Source: Methanobrevibacter sp.
GTDB lineage: Archaea; Methanobacteriota; Methanobacteria; Methanobacteriales; Methanobacteriaceae
NCBI GenBank assembly: GCA_031289975.1
Contig: JAITOM010000281.1
Location: forward strand, 1-17,783
Reading direction: 5' to 3'
DNA: 17,783 nucleotides
The position numbers were made by a program, and so were the translations under genes. Under the pieces are notes generated by a model. That model ran no database searches, was not told the origin of the DNA, and was given only the letters and a program-made list of their open reading frames with translations. Positions 6,967 to 15,009 of this stretch are shown piece by piece; position 1 is the stretch's first letter, and every line of letters starts with the position of its first letter.

Positions 6967-8468
6967 TTATTCAATGGTTATTTCTTTATCTGATTTTAAA
7001 GGAATAAGTGTTAATGTTAGTGGTATTATTACCAAAATTAGAATTAAAATAATATTTATCCCTATTTGGATGTAATTCGATGTAATAAATAATTTTATTA
7101 AGCCATTAATCCAAATACATAATAATATAATTGGTGATACATATTTCATAAGTATTCCCCACCATTTACCAATTTTTATTTTTGAATTAGTGTTTATAAT
7201 ATCTAAAAGTTTATCTACTCCAATAAACCATGAAAAAATAATTGCTCCTAATATTGCTCCAAAAATAACACCCCCATTAGTTAAAAATCCATCAACTGTT
7301 TTTAAAAGATAGTCACCTAAACCTGTTGTAAATATTGTTGTCATCATAAATCCAATAATACATAAACATGTTACTAACTTTTTCCTGGATAAATTGAATT
7401 TTTCTTCGATTCCAGATACGATTGGTTCTAACAAGGATAATGTTGAGGTTATTCCTGCAAAAAACATGCTTATAAAGAATAATGGTCCTAATATATATGC
7501 AATTGAACCCATAACATTTAAAATTTCTGGGAAAACAACAAAAGCCAAACCTGTGCCTTCACTTATAAGATTATCAATAGCTATTCCTGTTCTTGTAGAC
7601 ATGAATCCTAAGATTGAAAATATCCCTATTGCAACACATAGTTCAAAACCACAATTCGCGATTGTAATAATAATCACATTCTTTGGTATTTTTGATTTTT
7701 TATGCAAATAACTGGCATATGTAACAACTTCCCCCTGTCCAAGACTTAATGAAAATAATATTTGGCTTATAGCAGCAATCCATATAATTGGATTCCAAAT
7801 TTCGTTCCAATTAGGAGTAAAAAGTTTAATTAATCCGTATGATGCACCATTTAATGTAAGGGAGTAAATAATAATAATTCCCATTAGTGTAAATAGTGAG
7901 GGAATTACAATTTTATTTAACCTTCCAATACCACTATTAATGTTTCTATGTGATATAAACCAGATTATAAACCATATTATTAACACTGCAATTAAGACAG
8001 GTATAGCAAAATAAGTTAAACCTGAAACCGAGTCTGTTGATTGCAATAGTGTTTGTGAGAAAAAATGGTCAGGGTTAGTTCCCCATCCTTTAAAGAAACT
8101 AAGAACAAAATAAATCCCATCCCATCCAATTACACAAACATAGTAGACCAATATTAAAAATGTCGTTAATGGAACCAACCATCCAACAAATTCAAATTTA
8201 GGATTGATGGTTTTCATTATTTTTGGGAAAGATGTTCTATATTTAGTTCCAACACCATATTCTAAAAGCATGAAAGGAATACCTACAAGTAATATAGCTA
8301 TTAAATAAACAAATAGAAATGATCCCCCCCATTTGAATAAAGTATGTATGGATATCTCCATATATTACCTAAACCAACAGCAGCACCTATCACTGAAAGT
8401 AAAAAAGCGAAAGAAGAATCCCATTTAGGTTTATTTTCTTTTTTATTATTTTTTAAATCATTAATCAT
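6967..8468 (-). pseudogene. Sodium:neurotransmitter symporter family transporter, frameshifted
   Basis: This is an NSS-family (SNF, LeuT/MhsT-like) membrane transporter, which takes up amino acids or related solutes with Na+. The N-terminus starts at ATG 8468 (MINDLKNN...) and includes transmembrane helix 1 with the sodium-site motif GAAVGLGNIWRYP (about 28-40). The frame breaks at a run of seven G (8330-8324 on the minus strand). As written it ends after 55 codons, while the remaining 11 or so helices continue in the next frame from GGSFLFVYLIAILL to the stop at 6967. One extra G would give NGGGSFLFVYL, the family's normal sequence, and a 500-residue protein. An ATG at 8361 would give a product lacking helix 1, unlikely to work. 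Possible explanations are a true mutation, on/off slippage at the G tract, or a sequencing error. Confidence 0.85.
8324..8330 (-). other. G7 homopolymer causing the transporter frameshift
   Basis: Seven consecutive C on the plus strand (G on the coding strand) stand out in this AT-rich DNA. Seven G gives SNGG then a stop at 8301-8303; eight G restores the NSS family motif. This is directly visible in the sequence. Confidence 0.85.
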
Positions 8469-8640
8469 AAACAACAACTTACTTAGAAAATCTGAAAATT
8501 AAGGATAAAAATTCAGATTTTTGATAAGTATCCTCTTTTTATAGTGTAGATTTTTATATAAAACTTTTTAAGATATTTGAACTATATTTTAGTATGAAAG
8601 GTTTGATAAAAATAAATTATATAGTCAAACACCATATTTT

Positions 8641-8727
8641 TGGCACTTTAAAAATTTTAGTGTTAGCTTAGAAACGAAAAATCTTCGATTTTCCTAAGTT
8701 ATCTTCGATAACAAATCTTTGATTTTC
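8641..8727 (-). repeat. Short hairpin element, inverted copy
   Basis: Read on the minus strand this segment has GAAAATC-AAAGATTT and GGAAAATCGAAGATTTTTC hairpins followed by AAATTTTTAAAGTGCC, the hairpin-plus-tail plan of the copy at 4443-4490. On the plus strand it begins GGCACTTTAAAA, resembling the end of the neighbouring element at 8728. It lies about 170 bases upstream of the transporter start. Confidence 0.45.
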
Positions 8728-8871
8728 GGCACTGTAAAAAGAGGATGGAAATTCACAATTTGGAATTTGGATTTTAGCATAAAAGCATTAAACCCCTATA
8801 CATGTCATTAAACTTTTATCGTCTGTTTTCAATTTTTCAATTGTGAAAATCCATGCTAATTTTACAGTGCC
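8728..8871. mobile_element. 144-bp inverted-repeat element (second MITE-like type)
   Basis: The left end begins GGCACTGTAAAAAGAGGATG and the right end, read inward, GGCACTGTAAAATTAGCATG. The ends agree at about 28 of 33 positions and include a shared TTCACAATT. The interior is about 75 bp and non-coding. I see no target duplication. It directly abuts the 66-bp repeat at 8872. It appears once in the window, although related end sequences (AAAGTGCC) are found at 4490 and 8641. Confidence 0.7.
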
Positions 8872-8937
8872 AATATAATGATATCTGTATTTAATTTAAT
8901 TGATTTTTATAAATTTTATCAACTTTGTCATATATTA
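8872..8937 (-). repeat. 66-bp repeat, inverted partner of 4713-4779
   Basis: This is the reverse complement of 4713-4779 with about three differences, including a single-base gap. One edge coincides exactly with the end of the 144-bp element at 8871. The pair could promote inversion of the 4.1-kb segment between them, or may record an old rearrangement. Confidence 0.72.
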
Positions 8938-9039
8938 GGCTTAATATTTGAGCCTTAATTAAATAGTCTAAAAATAGTTTATTATTTCTTAACTTATATT
9001 ATAATTTAAATGGTATATTTATAATAAGATAAAACTAAA

Positions 9040-9355
9040 TATAGTGGTTTTGATAAAGTTCTTATTAAATAACTTTTTTTAAAAATAGATGGTGTCAAGA
9101 AGCGTGGAGGTTTTGAAAAATTTTGGATTTTATATATAAATGAAACCTAAAATAATAAAAAAACTCCAAAAAAGTTTACACCATCTAAAAATAAATATTA
9201 TTAAAAAATATTAATTTAAAATTATTTATACTATTTAAAATATATTCATATTATTTAAAATTTAAAATTATAGATTTTAATGAAGTGATATTTAAAAATA
9301 ATTTAATAAAAAAATTTTTCATTCAGAATTTAAGAACTGTTCTATAATGAATAAT
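9040..9355 (+). mobile_element. MITE-like element, copy C, interrupted
   Basis: This copy begins TATAGTGGTTTTGATAAAG and ends near 9355 with a diverged right repeat (TAAGAACTGTTCTATAATGA). It is split at 9088 by a 98-bp insertion. Without the insertion and its duplicated 8 bp the element would be about 210 bp. It lies in the gap between the transporter start and the end of the ACD gene. Confidence 0.8.
9088..9185. mobile_element. 98-bp nested insertion with 8-bp target duplication
   Basis: The element begins GATGGTGTCAAG and ends TTTACACCATC. Its inverted ends match perfectly for 8 bp and then partly to about 27 bp (both share TGGAG followed by TTTT). TAAAAATA is present directly on both sides (9080-9087 and 9186-9193), and removing one copy plus the element restores the sequence seen in the other MITE copies, so this is a clean insertion. 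It is too short to encode a transposase. From memory, the Methanobrevibacter smithii element ISM1 has roughly 29-bp ends and 8-bp duplications, so an ISM1-derived MITE is possible; the ends were not compared. Confidence 0.78.
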
Positions 9356-10016
9356 ATAATAGGTTAAAAACTAAATGTTTGAAAATAATGAATTATTTTA
9401 ATTTTTCTTATTTTATAATAAAAATTAATTTAAAATTATTATTATTAAAATATTTAAATCTAAATGATTTTTTGATGAATAAAATGATTATAAATATTTT
9501 TTTTTACAAAATAATATAATTAAGTCAATTGCATTAATACTTGCAAACTTATAGGTTTATACTGTCTATAAATCATTCATTTATAATTTATATATGGTTT
9601 ATACCTCATATTTAAAATATCTTATTAATAATAATTTTAAATTAACTTTTATATCAAATACTTGATAATAATAAATAATATTTACTTTGTATAAAAATCC
9701 TCAAATTTTAATATAAATGGATTTAAAAGATTATTAATAAAATTTATAAATATTAGATAGCTCATAAATTTTAAGTAAAACAATGTATAACTTTTGATTA
9801 AAAATAATTTTCATGAATTTATATTTAAAATTAAATAAAGTGGAAATGTTAATACCATCCAATAACTCCAAATATCGATTATACTCTTAGCATTGTCAAA
9901 AATTAACAAACTCCACACCTCAAAAATATTACTTAAATCATTTTCCCTTTCTTAATTTAAAATGATTTTTCACTTGATTATTTAAAATAAATTTTTTAAA
10001 AAATATATGAAATTTA
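9356..10016. other. Gene-free AT-rich stretch after copy C
   Basis: About 660 bases with no credible ORF or RNA gene. It contains long A and T runs and a repeated GGTTTATAC (around 9563 and 9597). Just after the ACD stop, T-rich runs on the minus strand (about 9990-10006) may end its transcription. A stretch near 9490-9520 (TTTTTTTTTACA) resembles one at 12775-12790. I see nothing else. Confidence 0.4.
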
Positions 10017-12113
10017 TTATAATTTAATTTTTATATCTAAAGCACTTGAACCCTTTTCATATACAAAAATAGGATTTATATCAAGTTCAGATATTTCTGG
10101 GAAGTCTAAAGTTAATTTAGCTACTCGTTTAATGGCTTCTTTAACCTCATCAATATCACTTGGAGCTTCACCTCTAAATCCTTTAAGTAATGTTGCAGCT
10201 TTAGTATTTTCAAATTGGGCATCGATTTCATCAGAACTTATTCCTTTTACTAAATTAAATGCAACATCTTCAATAAGATTTACATATATTCCACCCATAC
10301 CAAATGCAACCATAGGTCCAAATTGTTTGTCTCTAATCATGCCCACAAGCACTTCTTGCCCATTAGGCATCATTTTCTGTACTTCTATACCATCAGGAAT
10401 AATGTCTGGATGTGCTTTTTTAGCATTTTCCATGATTTCCGCAAATACTTTTTCAGCTTCTTGTTTAGTTTTAATACCTACTTTTACTCCGCCAATATCT
10501 GATTTATGAAGTATCTTATCTGAGGCAATTTTTAAAACAACTGGGAATCCCATTTCTTCAGCTATTTCACCTGCTTCTTTCGGAGTGGTTGAAAGTATTA
10601 TAGGTGCTGCAGAAATTTTATAGGCTTTTGCTACAGCATAAGCTTCACTACCAAGTAAAGTGTCTCTTTTATCTGATTTAACTTTCTTGAAAATGTCTTC
10701 CACAGCTTTTTTATCTACATCAGTAATTTTAGCTATTGGATCATCATATTTTCTATTTTGCACACTATTAAATCTTTCCAAATAATCCACTACTTTAACA
10801 GCAGTTTCTGGAAAAACATAAGTTGGAATATTATTTTTTCTTAATAGCTTATCAGCATTTATAAATGATGGTCCACCCATATTCACAACAATAACTGGTT
10901 TATCAAAGTTTTTTGCTCCTTCGATTAATGCAGTAGCTATTCCATCAGGATCGGCAGTTGCTGTTGGACAAACCATTACAATCAGACTATCAACCTTATC
11001 ATTGTTTAAAACTATGTTTAATGTTTCTTGATATCGACTTACAGGCGCATCTCCTAAAACATCAATTGGATTTTTCACACTGCCTTCGTCTGGAACAACT
11101 TCTTTAAGTTTAGCTGTTACATTATCATCAAAATTAACAAGATTTAAACCATATCTTTCCATTGCATCAACCGATACGACCCCTCCACCACCTGCATTAG
11201 TAATGATTGCAAGATTACGTCCAGTTGGAATTGGACACATTGAAAATGCTAAAGCAACATCAAATAATTCATCCATGGTTGTTACTCTAAAAATTCCTGA
11301 TTGTTTAAATGCAGTATCAAATGCTACATCACTTCCTGCTAAAGCTCCTGTATGTGATGATGCTGCTGCTGCTCCAGCTGCACTTGAACCAGATTTTAAG
11401 ATAACCACAGGTTTTTTATTTGAAACTTTTCTAAGAGTTCTTAGGAAGTCTTCATCTTCAGATATAGATTCCAAATAAGCTATTACAACTGCAGTATCAT
11501 CATCATCAGCTAAAAACTTTAAAAGTTCAATTTCACTGACACCCGCCTTATTTCCAAGACTTATTACTTTAGAAAATCCTATACCTGCAGTCACACTCCA
11601 ATCTATAATAGCTACCATCATTGCACCACTTTGAGAAATAAATGCAATATTTCCTTTAGGTGGCATCATCTGTGAAAATGATGAATTTAAAGGTGTATGG
11701 GTATCAATTGTTCCTAAACTATTAGGTCCAATTAAGTTGATATCGTATTTCTTTAAAAGGTTCACCATTTCTTCTTCAAGTTTTAAACCTTCATCTCCAA
11801 CTTCTTTAAATCCTGCAGTAATCACTACCATATTTTTAACACCAATTTCACCACATTCTTTGATAACTTGGTTTACAAACTGTGATGGTATAGAAATAAC
11901 CACAAGTTCAGGTACTTCACCTAGATCTGCAACATTTTTATAGGATTTAATACCTTTAATTTCATCAGAATTTGGATTTATAGGGTATATTTTTCCTTCA
12001 TAACCTTCTTTTAGAATATTATCCACAATTATATATCCTACTTTTTTTTCGGAATTTGATGCACCTATTACAGCTACAGACTTAGGATTAAACATTTCAT
12101 TAAGAATATTCAT
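10017..12113 (-). CDS. Acetate--CoA ligase (ADP-forming), fused alpha and beta subunits
   Basis: This enzyme interconverts acetyl- (or another acyl-) CoA, ADP and phosphate with the free acid, CoA and ATP in the cytoplasm. At 698 residues it is a full-length fusion. It has an N-terminal CoA-binding Rossmann domain (about 6-130, VAVIGASNSEKKVG), two succinyl-CoA-ligase-like domains carrying the phosphohistidine loop SSHTGALAGSD with His254, and a C-terminal ATP-grasp domain (about 475-698) with the second conserved histidine in KILHKSDIGG (His536). There is no acetyltransferase domain, which separates it from protein acetyltransferase relatives. The ATG follows AAGGAG with seven bases spacing. 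Three hairpins and MITE copy D lie upstream. Acyl specificity cannot be decided; acetate, propionate or other acids are possible. Confidence 0.94.
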   Translation of the reverse strand: MNILNEMFNPKSVAVIGASNSEKKVGYIIVDNILKEGYEGKIYPINPNSDEIKGIKSYKNVADLGEVPELVVISIPSQFVNQVIKECGEIGVKNMVVITAGFKEVGDEGLKLEEEMVNLLKKYDINLIGPNSLGTIDTHTPLNSSFSQMMPPKGNIAFISQSGAMMVAIIDWSVTAGIGFSKVISLGNKAGVSEIELLKFLADDDDTAVVIAYLESISEDEDFLRTLRKVSNKKPVVILKSGSSAAGAAAASSHTGALAGSDVAFDTAFKQSGIFRVTTMDELFDVALAFSMCPIPTGRNLAIITNAGGGGVVSVDAMERYGLNLVNFDDNVTAKLKEVVPDEGSVKNPIDVLGDAPVSRYQETLNIVLNNDKVDSLIVMVCPTATADPDGIATALIEGAKNFDKPVIVVNMGGPSFINADKLLRKNNIPTYVFPETAVKVVDYLERFNSVQNRKYDDPIAKITDVDKKAVEDIFKKVKSDKRDTLLGSEAYAVAKAYKISAAPIILSTTPKEAGEIAEEMGFPVVLKIASDKILHKSDIGGVKVGIKTKQEAEKVFAEIMENAKKAHPDIIPDGIEVQKMMPNGQEVLVGMIRDKQFGPMVAFGMGGIYVNLIEDVAFNLVKGISSDEIDAQFENTKAATLLKGFRGEAPSDIDEVKEAIKRVAKLTLDFPEISELDINPIFVYEKGSSALDIKIKL

Positions 12114-12166
12114 AAATTAGCTCCTTGGATTAATTATCTTCTAAACTATTTTTAATATAGTGTATT

Positions 12167-12335
12167 AAATAATGTTTGTAAGTAAAGAAAAGCCTTGCTT
12201 TTCTAAATTTAAAAATATTAAATTTTTAAATTAAAGAAAAACTTTGTTTTTCTAATTGAAATAAAAAATTTCAGTAAAGAAAATCAAAGATTTTCTAATT
12301 GAACAAGTCCAATAATGAAGTTTTTAAAAGTGAAC
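12167..12335 (+). repeat. Hairpin element with three hairpins, upstream of ACD
   Basis: It starts with AAATAATGTTTGTAAGTA (12167-12184), identical to 14211-14228. Three 8-bp hairpins follow: AGAAAAGC-CTT-GCTTTTCT (12186-12204), AGAAAAAC-TTT-GTTTTTCT (12235-12253) and AGAAAATC-AAA-GATTTTCT (12278-12296). The tail AATTGAACAA...AATAATGAAGTTTTTAAA matches the copy before nadA, which has one hairpin. Stem differences between copies keep the base pair. It begins about 55 bases upstream of the ACD start. Confidence 0.62.
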
Positions 12336-12372
12336 CTGTACTTATTAAATTTTTAATTAAACAAAATATAAT

Positions 12373-12586
12373 TATAGTCATTTTGGAAAAGTTCTTAAAT
12401 TTTGGATGAAAATTTTTTTTATTAAATTATTTAATTTTTAATATTACTTTATAAAAATTTATAATTGTAAATTTTAAATAATATAAATATATTTTAAATA
12501 ATATAAATGATTTTAAATTAATATTTTTTAATAATATTTATTTTTAAAAAAGTTTATTTATTAAGAACTTTATCAAAACCACTATA
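12373..12586 (-). mobile_element. MITE-like element, copy D (minus orientation)
   Basis: 214 bp, from TATAGTCATTTTGGAAAAG to CTTTATCAAAACCACTATA, that is, the reverse complement of copy B. The terminal repeats are well preserved. It is non-coding and lies 260 bases upstream of the ACD start. It is directly followed by a partial copy of its own interior. Confidence 0.85.
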
Positions 12587-12708
12587 AATTATTTAATTTT
12601 AAATATTACTTTATAAAAATCTATAATTTTAAATAATATAAATATATTTTGATCAATATAAATAATTATAAATTAATATCCTTCTAATAATATTCATTTT
12701 TAAAAAAT
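12587..12708 (-). mobile_element. Partial interior copy of the MITE
   Basis: About 120 bases repeat the interior of copy D (ATTATTTAATTTTAAATATT through to TTCATTTTTAAAAAA) but lack both terminal repeats. It looks like a tandem internal duplication or a decayed older copy joined to copy D. Confidence 0.55.
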
Positions 12709-13110
12709 TAATTTAATATTAATTTGAAATTTTAAAAAACAAGATTATTTAAAAATAAATGACTGATTACAAACATTTTTTTTTACACTACTATAGTTCT
12801 ATTTATATTATTAATATATTAGTTATTATTATATATTTAATTATTATTTATATGTTTTATTGTTATATGTTCCCTCAATTAATAAACACTCATGTGTTTA
12901 TATACTTATCATTTTAATGTATAATAAATATTAAACTTGATTAAACGATAGTATCGACGTATTAAATTAAAAGTTAATGAAACTATAGTAAAATAATTAA
13001 TGCCCTAATCAATTTAATTATTAGAAAACTTTTGCATTGATATAGTATCATGCGCATTAATAAATAATCATAATCATCAAATTAAAAATATTGAGCATAG
13101 CACTAATTTT
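12709..13110. other. Gene-free AT-rich stretch downstream of nadA
   Basis: No credible ORF or RNA gene. A small inverted repeat, TAAACAC-TCAT-GTGTTTA, lies at about 12884-12901. The rest is low-complexity AT-rich DNA. Confidence 0.4.
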
Positions 13111-13143
13111 TTGAAAAAAATGTTTATCTTGAAAAAAATGTTT
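13111..13143 (-). terminator. Probable nadA terminator, duplicated oligo-T
   Basis: The 15-bp unit TTGAAAAAAATGTTT occurs twice (13111-13125 and 13129-13143). On the minus strand each gives a run of seven T, 14-45 bases after the nadA stop. Closely spaced oligo-T runs after a stop are typical of archaeal termination. Confidence 0.5.
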
Positions 13144-13156
13144 CAGTTTTAATGAT

Positions 13157-14080
13157 TTATTTATTTTTAGAAACATCAATCATTCTTTCAATAGCTTTCA
13201 ATGATTTTTTAGCTATTTCATCACTAAGTTTGACTTGAAATTCTTCAGTAATAATAGATTTTCTAATTTTATCTAAACTATTAAGCTTCATAGTTTTACA
13301 AATCCCATCATCAAGGAGAGGAATAGCTATTTTATCTGGAAATTCCCTGTTTATTCTTGTAGAAAGATCTATTTCTGTTCCAATGATAAATTCCCTATTT
13401 TTAGAGTCTTTAACATGAGAAATCATTCCCCCAGTACTTAAAACAAAATCGGCAATATCTTGAACCTCCACATTGGCTTCAGGATGGATTAAAACCTCAG
13501 CATCAGGATACTTTTCTTTTTTAAATGTAACATCTCCAACATTAAACATTTTATGAACATAACAATATCCTACCTCAGGAATAGATATTATTTCTTTATC
13601 TGTTTGTTTAGCCACATAACTCGCTAAATTGTTATCTGGACCAAAAAGAACTTGATCACTATCTAAACTTTCAACAACCTTAACAGCATTAGAAGATGTG
13701 ACAATAATATCTGCTTCTGCTTTTGCTTCTGCTAAAGTATTGACATATAATGCTACATTTGCATCAGGATATCTTTTCTTCGCATCTTTAATCTCATCTG
13801 CACTTAACATATGTGCCATAGGACATTCAGCACCATAATCTGGAATTATAATTTTTTTATCAGGATTTAGAATAGCTGCAGTTTCTGCCATGAAGTCAAC
13901 ACCACAAAAAATTATTAAATCCTTATCTTCAATTTCAGATGCCTTAATACAAAGTTCTAATGAATCTCCAACAAAATCAGATATTTCTTGAACTTTTTCT
14001 GGTTGATAGTTATGTCCAAGAATAATCCCATTTTTTTCATTTTTCAGACTAATAATCTCTTTTTGTAAACTATTTAACAT
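13157..14080 (-). CDS. nadA: Quinolinate synthase NadA
   Basis: NadA condenses iminoaspartate with dihydroxyacetone phosphate to quinolinate in de novo NAD synthesis, using an oxygen-sensitive [4Fe-4S] cluster. The ATG at 14080 gives 307 residues, and GGTTGAT precedes it at normal spacing; a TTG at 14089 would add three. Counting from that TTG, the three conserved cluster cysteines are Cys89 (AECPMA), Cys176 (GYCYVH) and Cys264 (GICKTMKLNSL). Other signatures are GHNYQP (25-30), GDSLEL (41-46), IFCGVDFMAETA (60-71) and IHPEA (201-205). Length is normal for archaeal NadA. Its usual partners (aspartate dehydrogenase or NadB, NadC) are not in the window, and it appears to be transcribed alone. 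Confidence 0.97.
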   Translation of the reverse strand: MLNSLQKEIISLKNEKNGIILGHNYQPEKVQEISDFVGDSLELCIKASEIEDKDLIIFCGVDFMAETAAILNPDKKIIIPDYGAECPMAHMLSADEIKDAKKRYPDANVALYVNTLAEAKAEADIIVTSSNAVKVVESLDSDQVLFGPDNNLASYVAKQTDKEIISIPEVGYCYVHKMFNVGDVTFKKEKYPDAEVLIHPEANVEVQDIADFVLSTGGMISHVKDSKNREFIIGTEIDLSTRINREFPDKIAIPLLDDGICKTMKLNSLDKIRKSIITEEFQVKLSDEIAKKSLKAIERMIDVSKNK

Positions 14081-14122
14081 TTTTATCAACCATTAATTGT
14101 TATTTTATTAAAATTAAATAGA

Positions 14123-14130
14123 ATATTTAA
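14123..14130 (-). promoter_or_regulatory. Possible TATA box for nadA
   Basis: On the minus strand CTTAAATATTC includes TTAAATAT, about 45 bases before the ATG at 14080, giving a leader of about 18-20 bases. Evidence is by motif only. Confidence 0.3.
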
Positions 14131-14210
14131 GTTTGTTTGGCTGTTTATAAATTCCACATTTAAATTTATGAATTTTATTTATTAATTAGTATTTTGGTTT
14201 ATATTGTATG

Positions 14211-14279
14211 AAATAATGTTTGTAAGTAGAAAAAAACTTTGTTTTTCTAATTGAGCAATTTCAATAATGAAATTTTTTA
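14211..14279 (+). repeat. Hairpin element with one hairpin, upstream of nadA
   Basis: It opens with AAATAATGTTTGTAAGTA, identical to 12167-12184, followed by GAAAAAAAC-TTT-GTTTTTC (about 14229-14247) and the tail TAATTGAGCAA...AATAATGAAATTTTTTAAA. It corresponds to 12167-12335 but with a single hairpin. It lies about 130 bases upstream of the nadA start, with a MITE copy beyond it. Confidence 0.6.
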
Positions 14280-14308
14280 AATTATATCGTAAATGTCAAA
14301 TTTTTAAT

Positions 14309-14565
14309 TATAGTAGTTTTGATAAAGTTCTTAATAAATAATTTTTTTAAAAATAAATATTATTAAAATAAATATTATTAAAATAAATATTATTAAAATA
14401 AATATTATTAAAATAAATTTATTTAAAATTATTTATATTAATTAAAATTAATTTATATTATTTAAAATTTAAAATTATAGATTTTTATAAATTAATATTT
14501 GAAATTAAATAATTTAATAAAAAAATTGTCATCCAAAATTTAAGAACTTTTCCAAAATGACTATA
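14309..14565 (+). mobile_element. MITE-like element, copy E, internally expanded
   Basis: 257 bp, from TATAGTAGTTTTGATAAAG to CTTTTCCAAAATGACTATA, same orientation as copy B. It is longer than its relatives because a 15-bp unit is repeated four times at 14351-14410. It lies in the divergent gap between nadA and the aminotransferase. Confidence 0.85.
14351..14410. repeat. Four tandem copies of a 15-bp unit
   Basis: AAATAAATATTATTA is repeated four times without error inside MITE copy E. The other copies have this unit once, so the expansion is probably recent slippage and the number may vary between strains. Confidence 0.9.
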
Positions 14566-14600
14566 TTATCAAAGTTGACATGATTGATATTAATCATTTT

Positions 14601-14665
14601 TTTGATATTGACCATTTTTTAGTCAGGAGCCAAGATCTTTACACTCTCGATCAATACAGTACTAA
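14601..14665 (+). pseudogene. Relic fragment related to the 16788-17725 virus-like gene
   Basis: Bases 14623-14648 match the reverse complement of 17646-17671 at 24 of 26 positions. Allowing one frameshift near 14610, the reading FDI-PFFSQEPRSLHS parallels FNIPKKFQEPTSLHS in the decayed gene. It stops at TAA 14663-14665. A longer plus-strand frame from ATG 14580 (63 codons) runs through here in another phase and is not convincing as a gene. Confidence 0.5.
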
Positions 14666-14919
14666 AAAAAGGCTTTTACTTACAATCCATTTGAGTAAAA
14701 TAGTTAAAAATAATATACCCCTTGGATTTTTCACATCCCCCAATAAGTTAATCTTTCAATATATTTTTTAACCCCACCTATATAATTTTAACTTTCATAC
14801 AAACCAATCAAATGTATAAAAACAGTTTTTATCCAATATAATATCATTAATTAATAAAACTAATTCGTATTAAATCTTTTATAAAATTTTATAGAAATTT
14901 AGTTTTGATAATTGATAAG

Positions 14920-14927
14920 TATAAATA
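14920..14927 (+). promoter_or_regulatory. Possible TATA box for the aminotransferase
   Basis: TATAAATA within AGTATAAATACG lies about 85 bases before the ATG at 15010, leaving a leader of roughly 60 bases. This is the best TATA match in the region. Confidence 0.35.
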
Positions 14928-15009
14928 CGATGAAAAACAAATATTAATTTTAAATCCTCAATACAATACCCTAATACAATTATAAACTTCTTAATTTTTT
15001 GTGATCATT

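Noticed and set aside
8580..8657. A 25-codon ATG frame upstream of the transporter
   Set aside because: It runs into repeat sequence, has no ribosome-binding site and no sign of coding.
9563..9605. GGTTTATAC repeated twice, considered as an operator
   Set aside because: It is far from any gene start and too short to stand out in AT-rich DNA.
14351..14410. Regular short repeats considered as a CRISPR array
   Set aside because: The units are contiguous 15-bp copies with no spacers and are explained by slippage in a MITE.
14580..14771. A 63-codon plus-strand frame between MITE copy E and the aminotransferase
   Set aside because: It has no ribosome-binding site and overlaps, in a different phase, a relic of the decayed virus-like gene; composition looks like chance.
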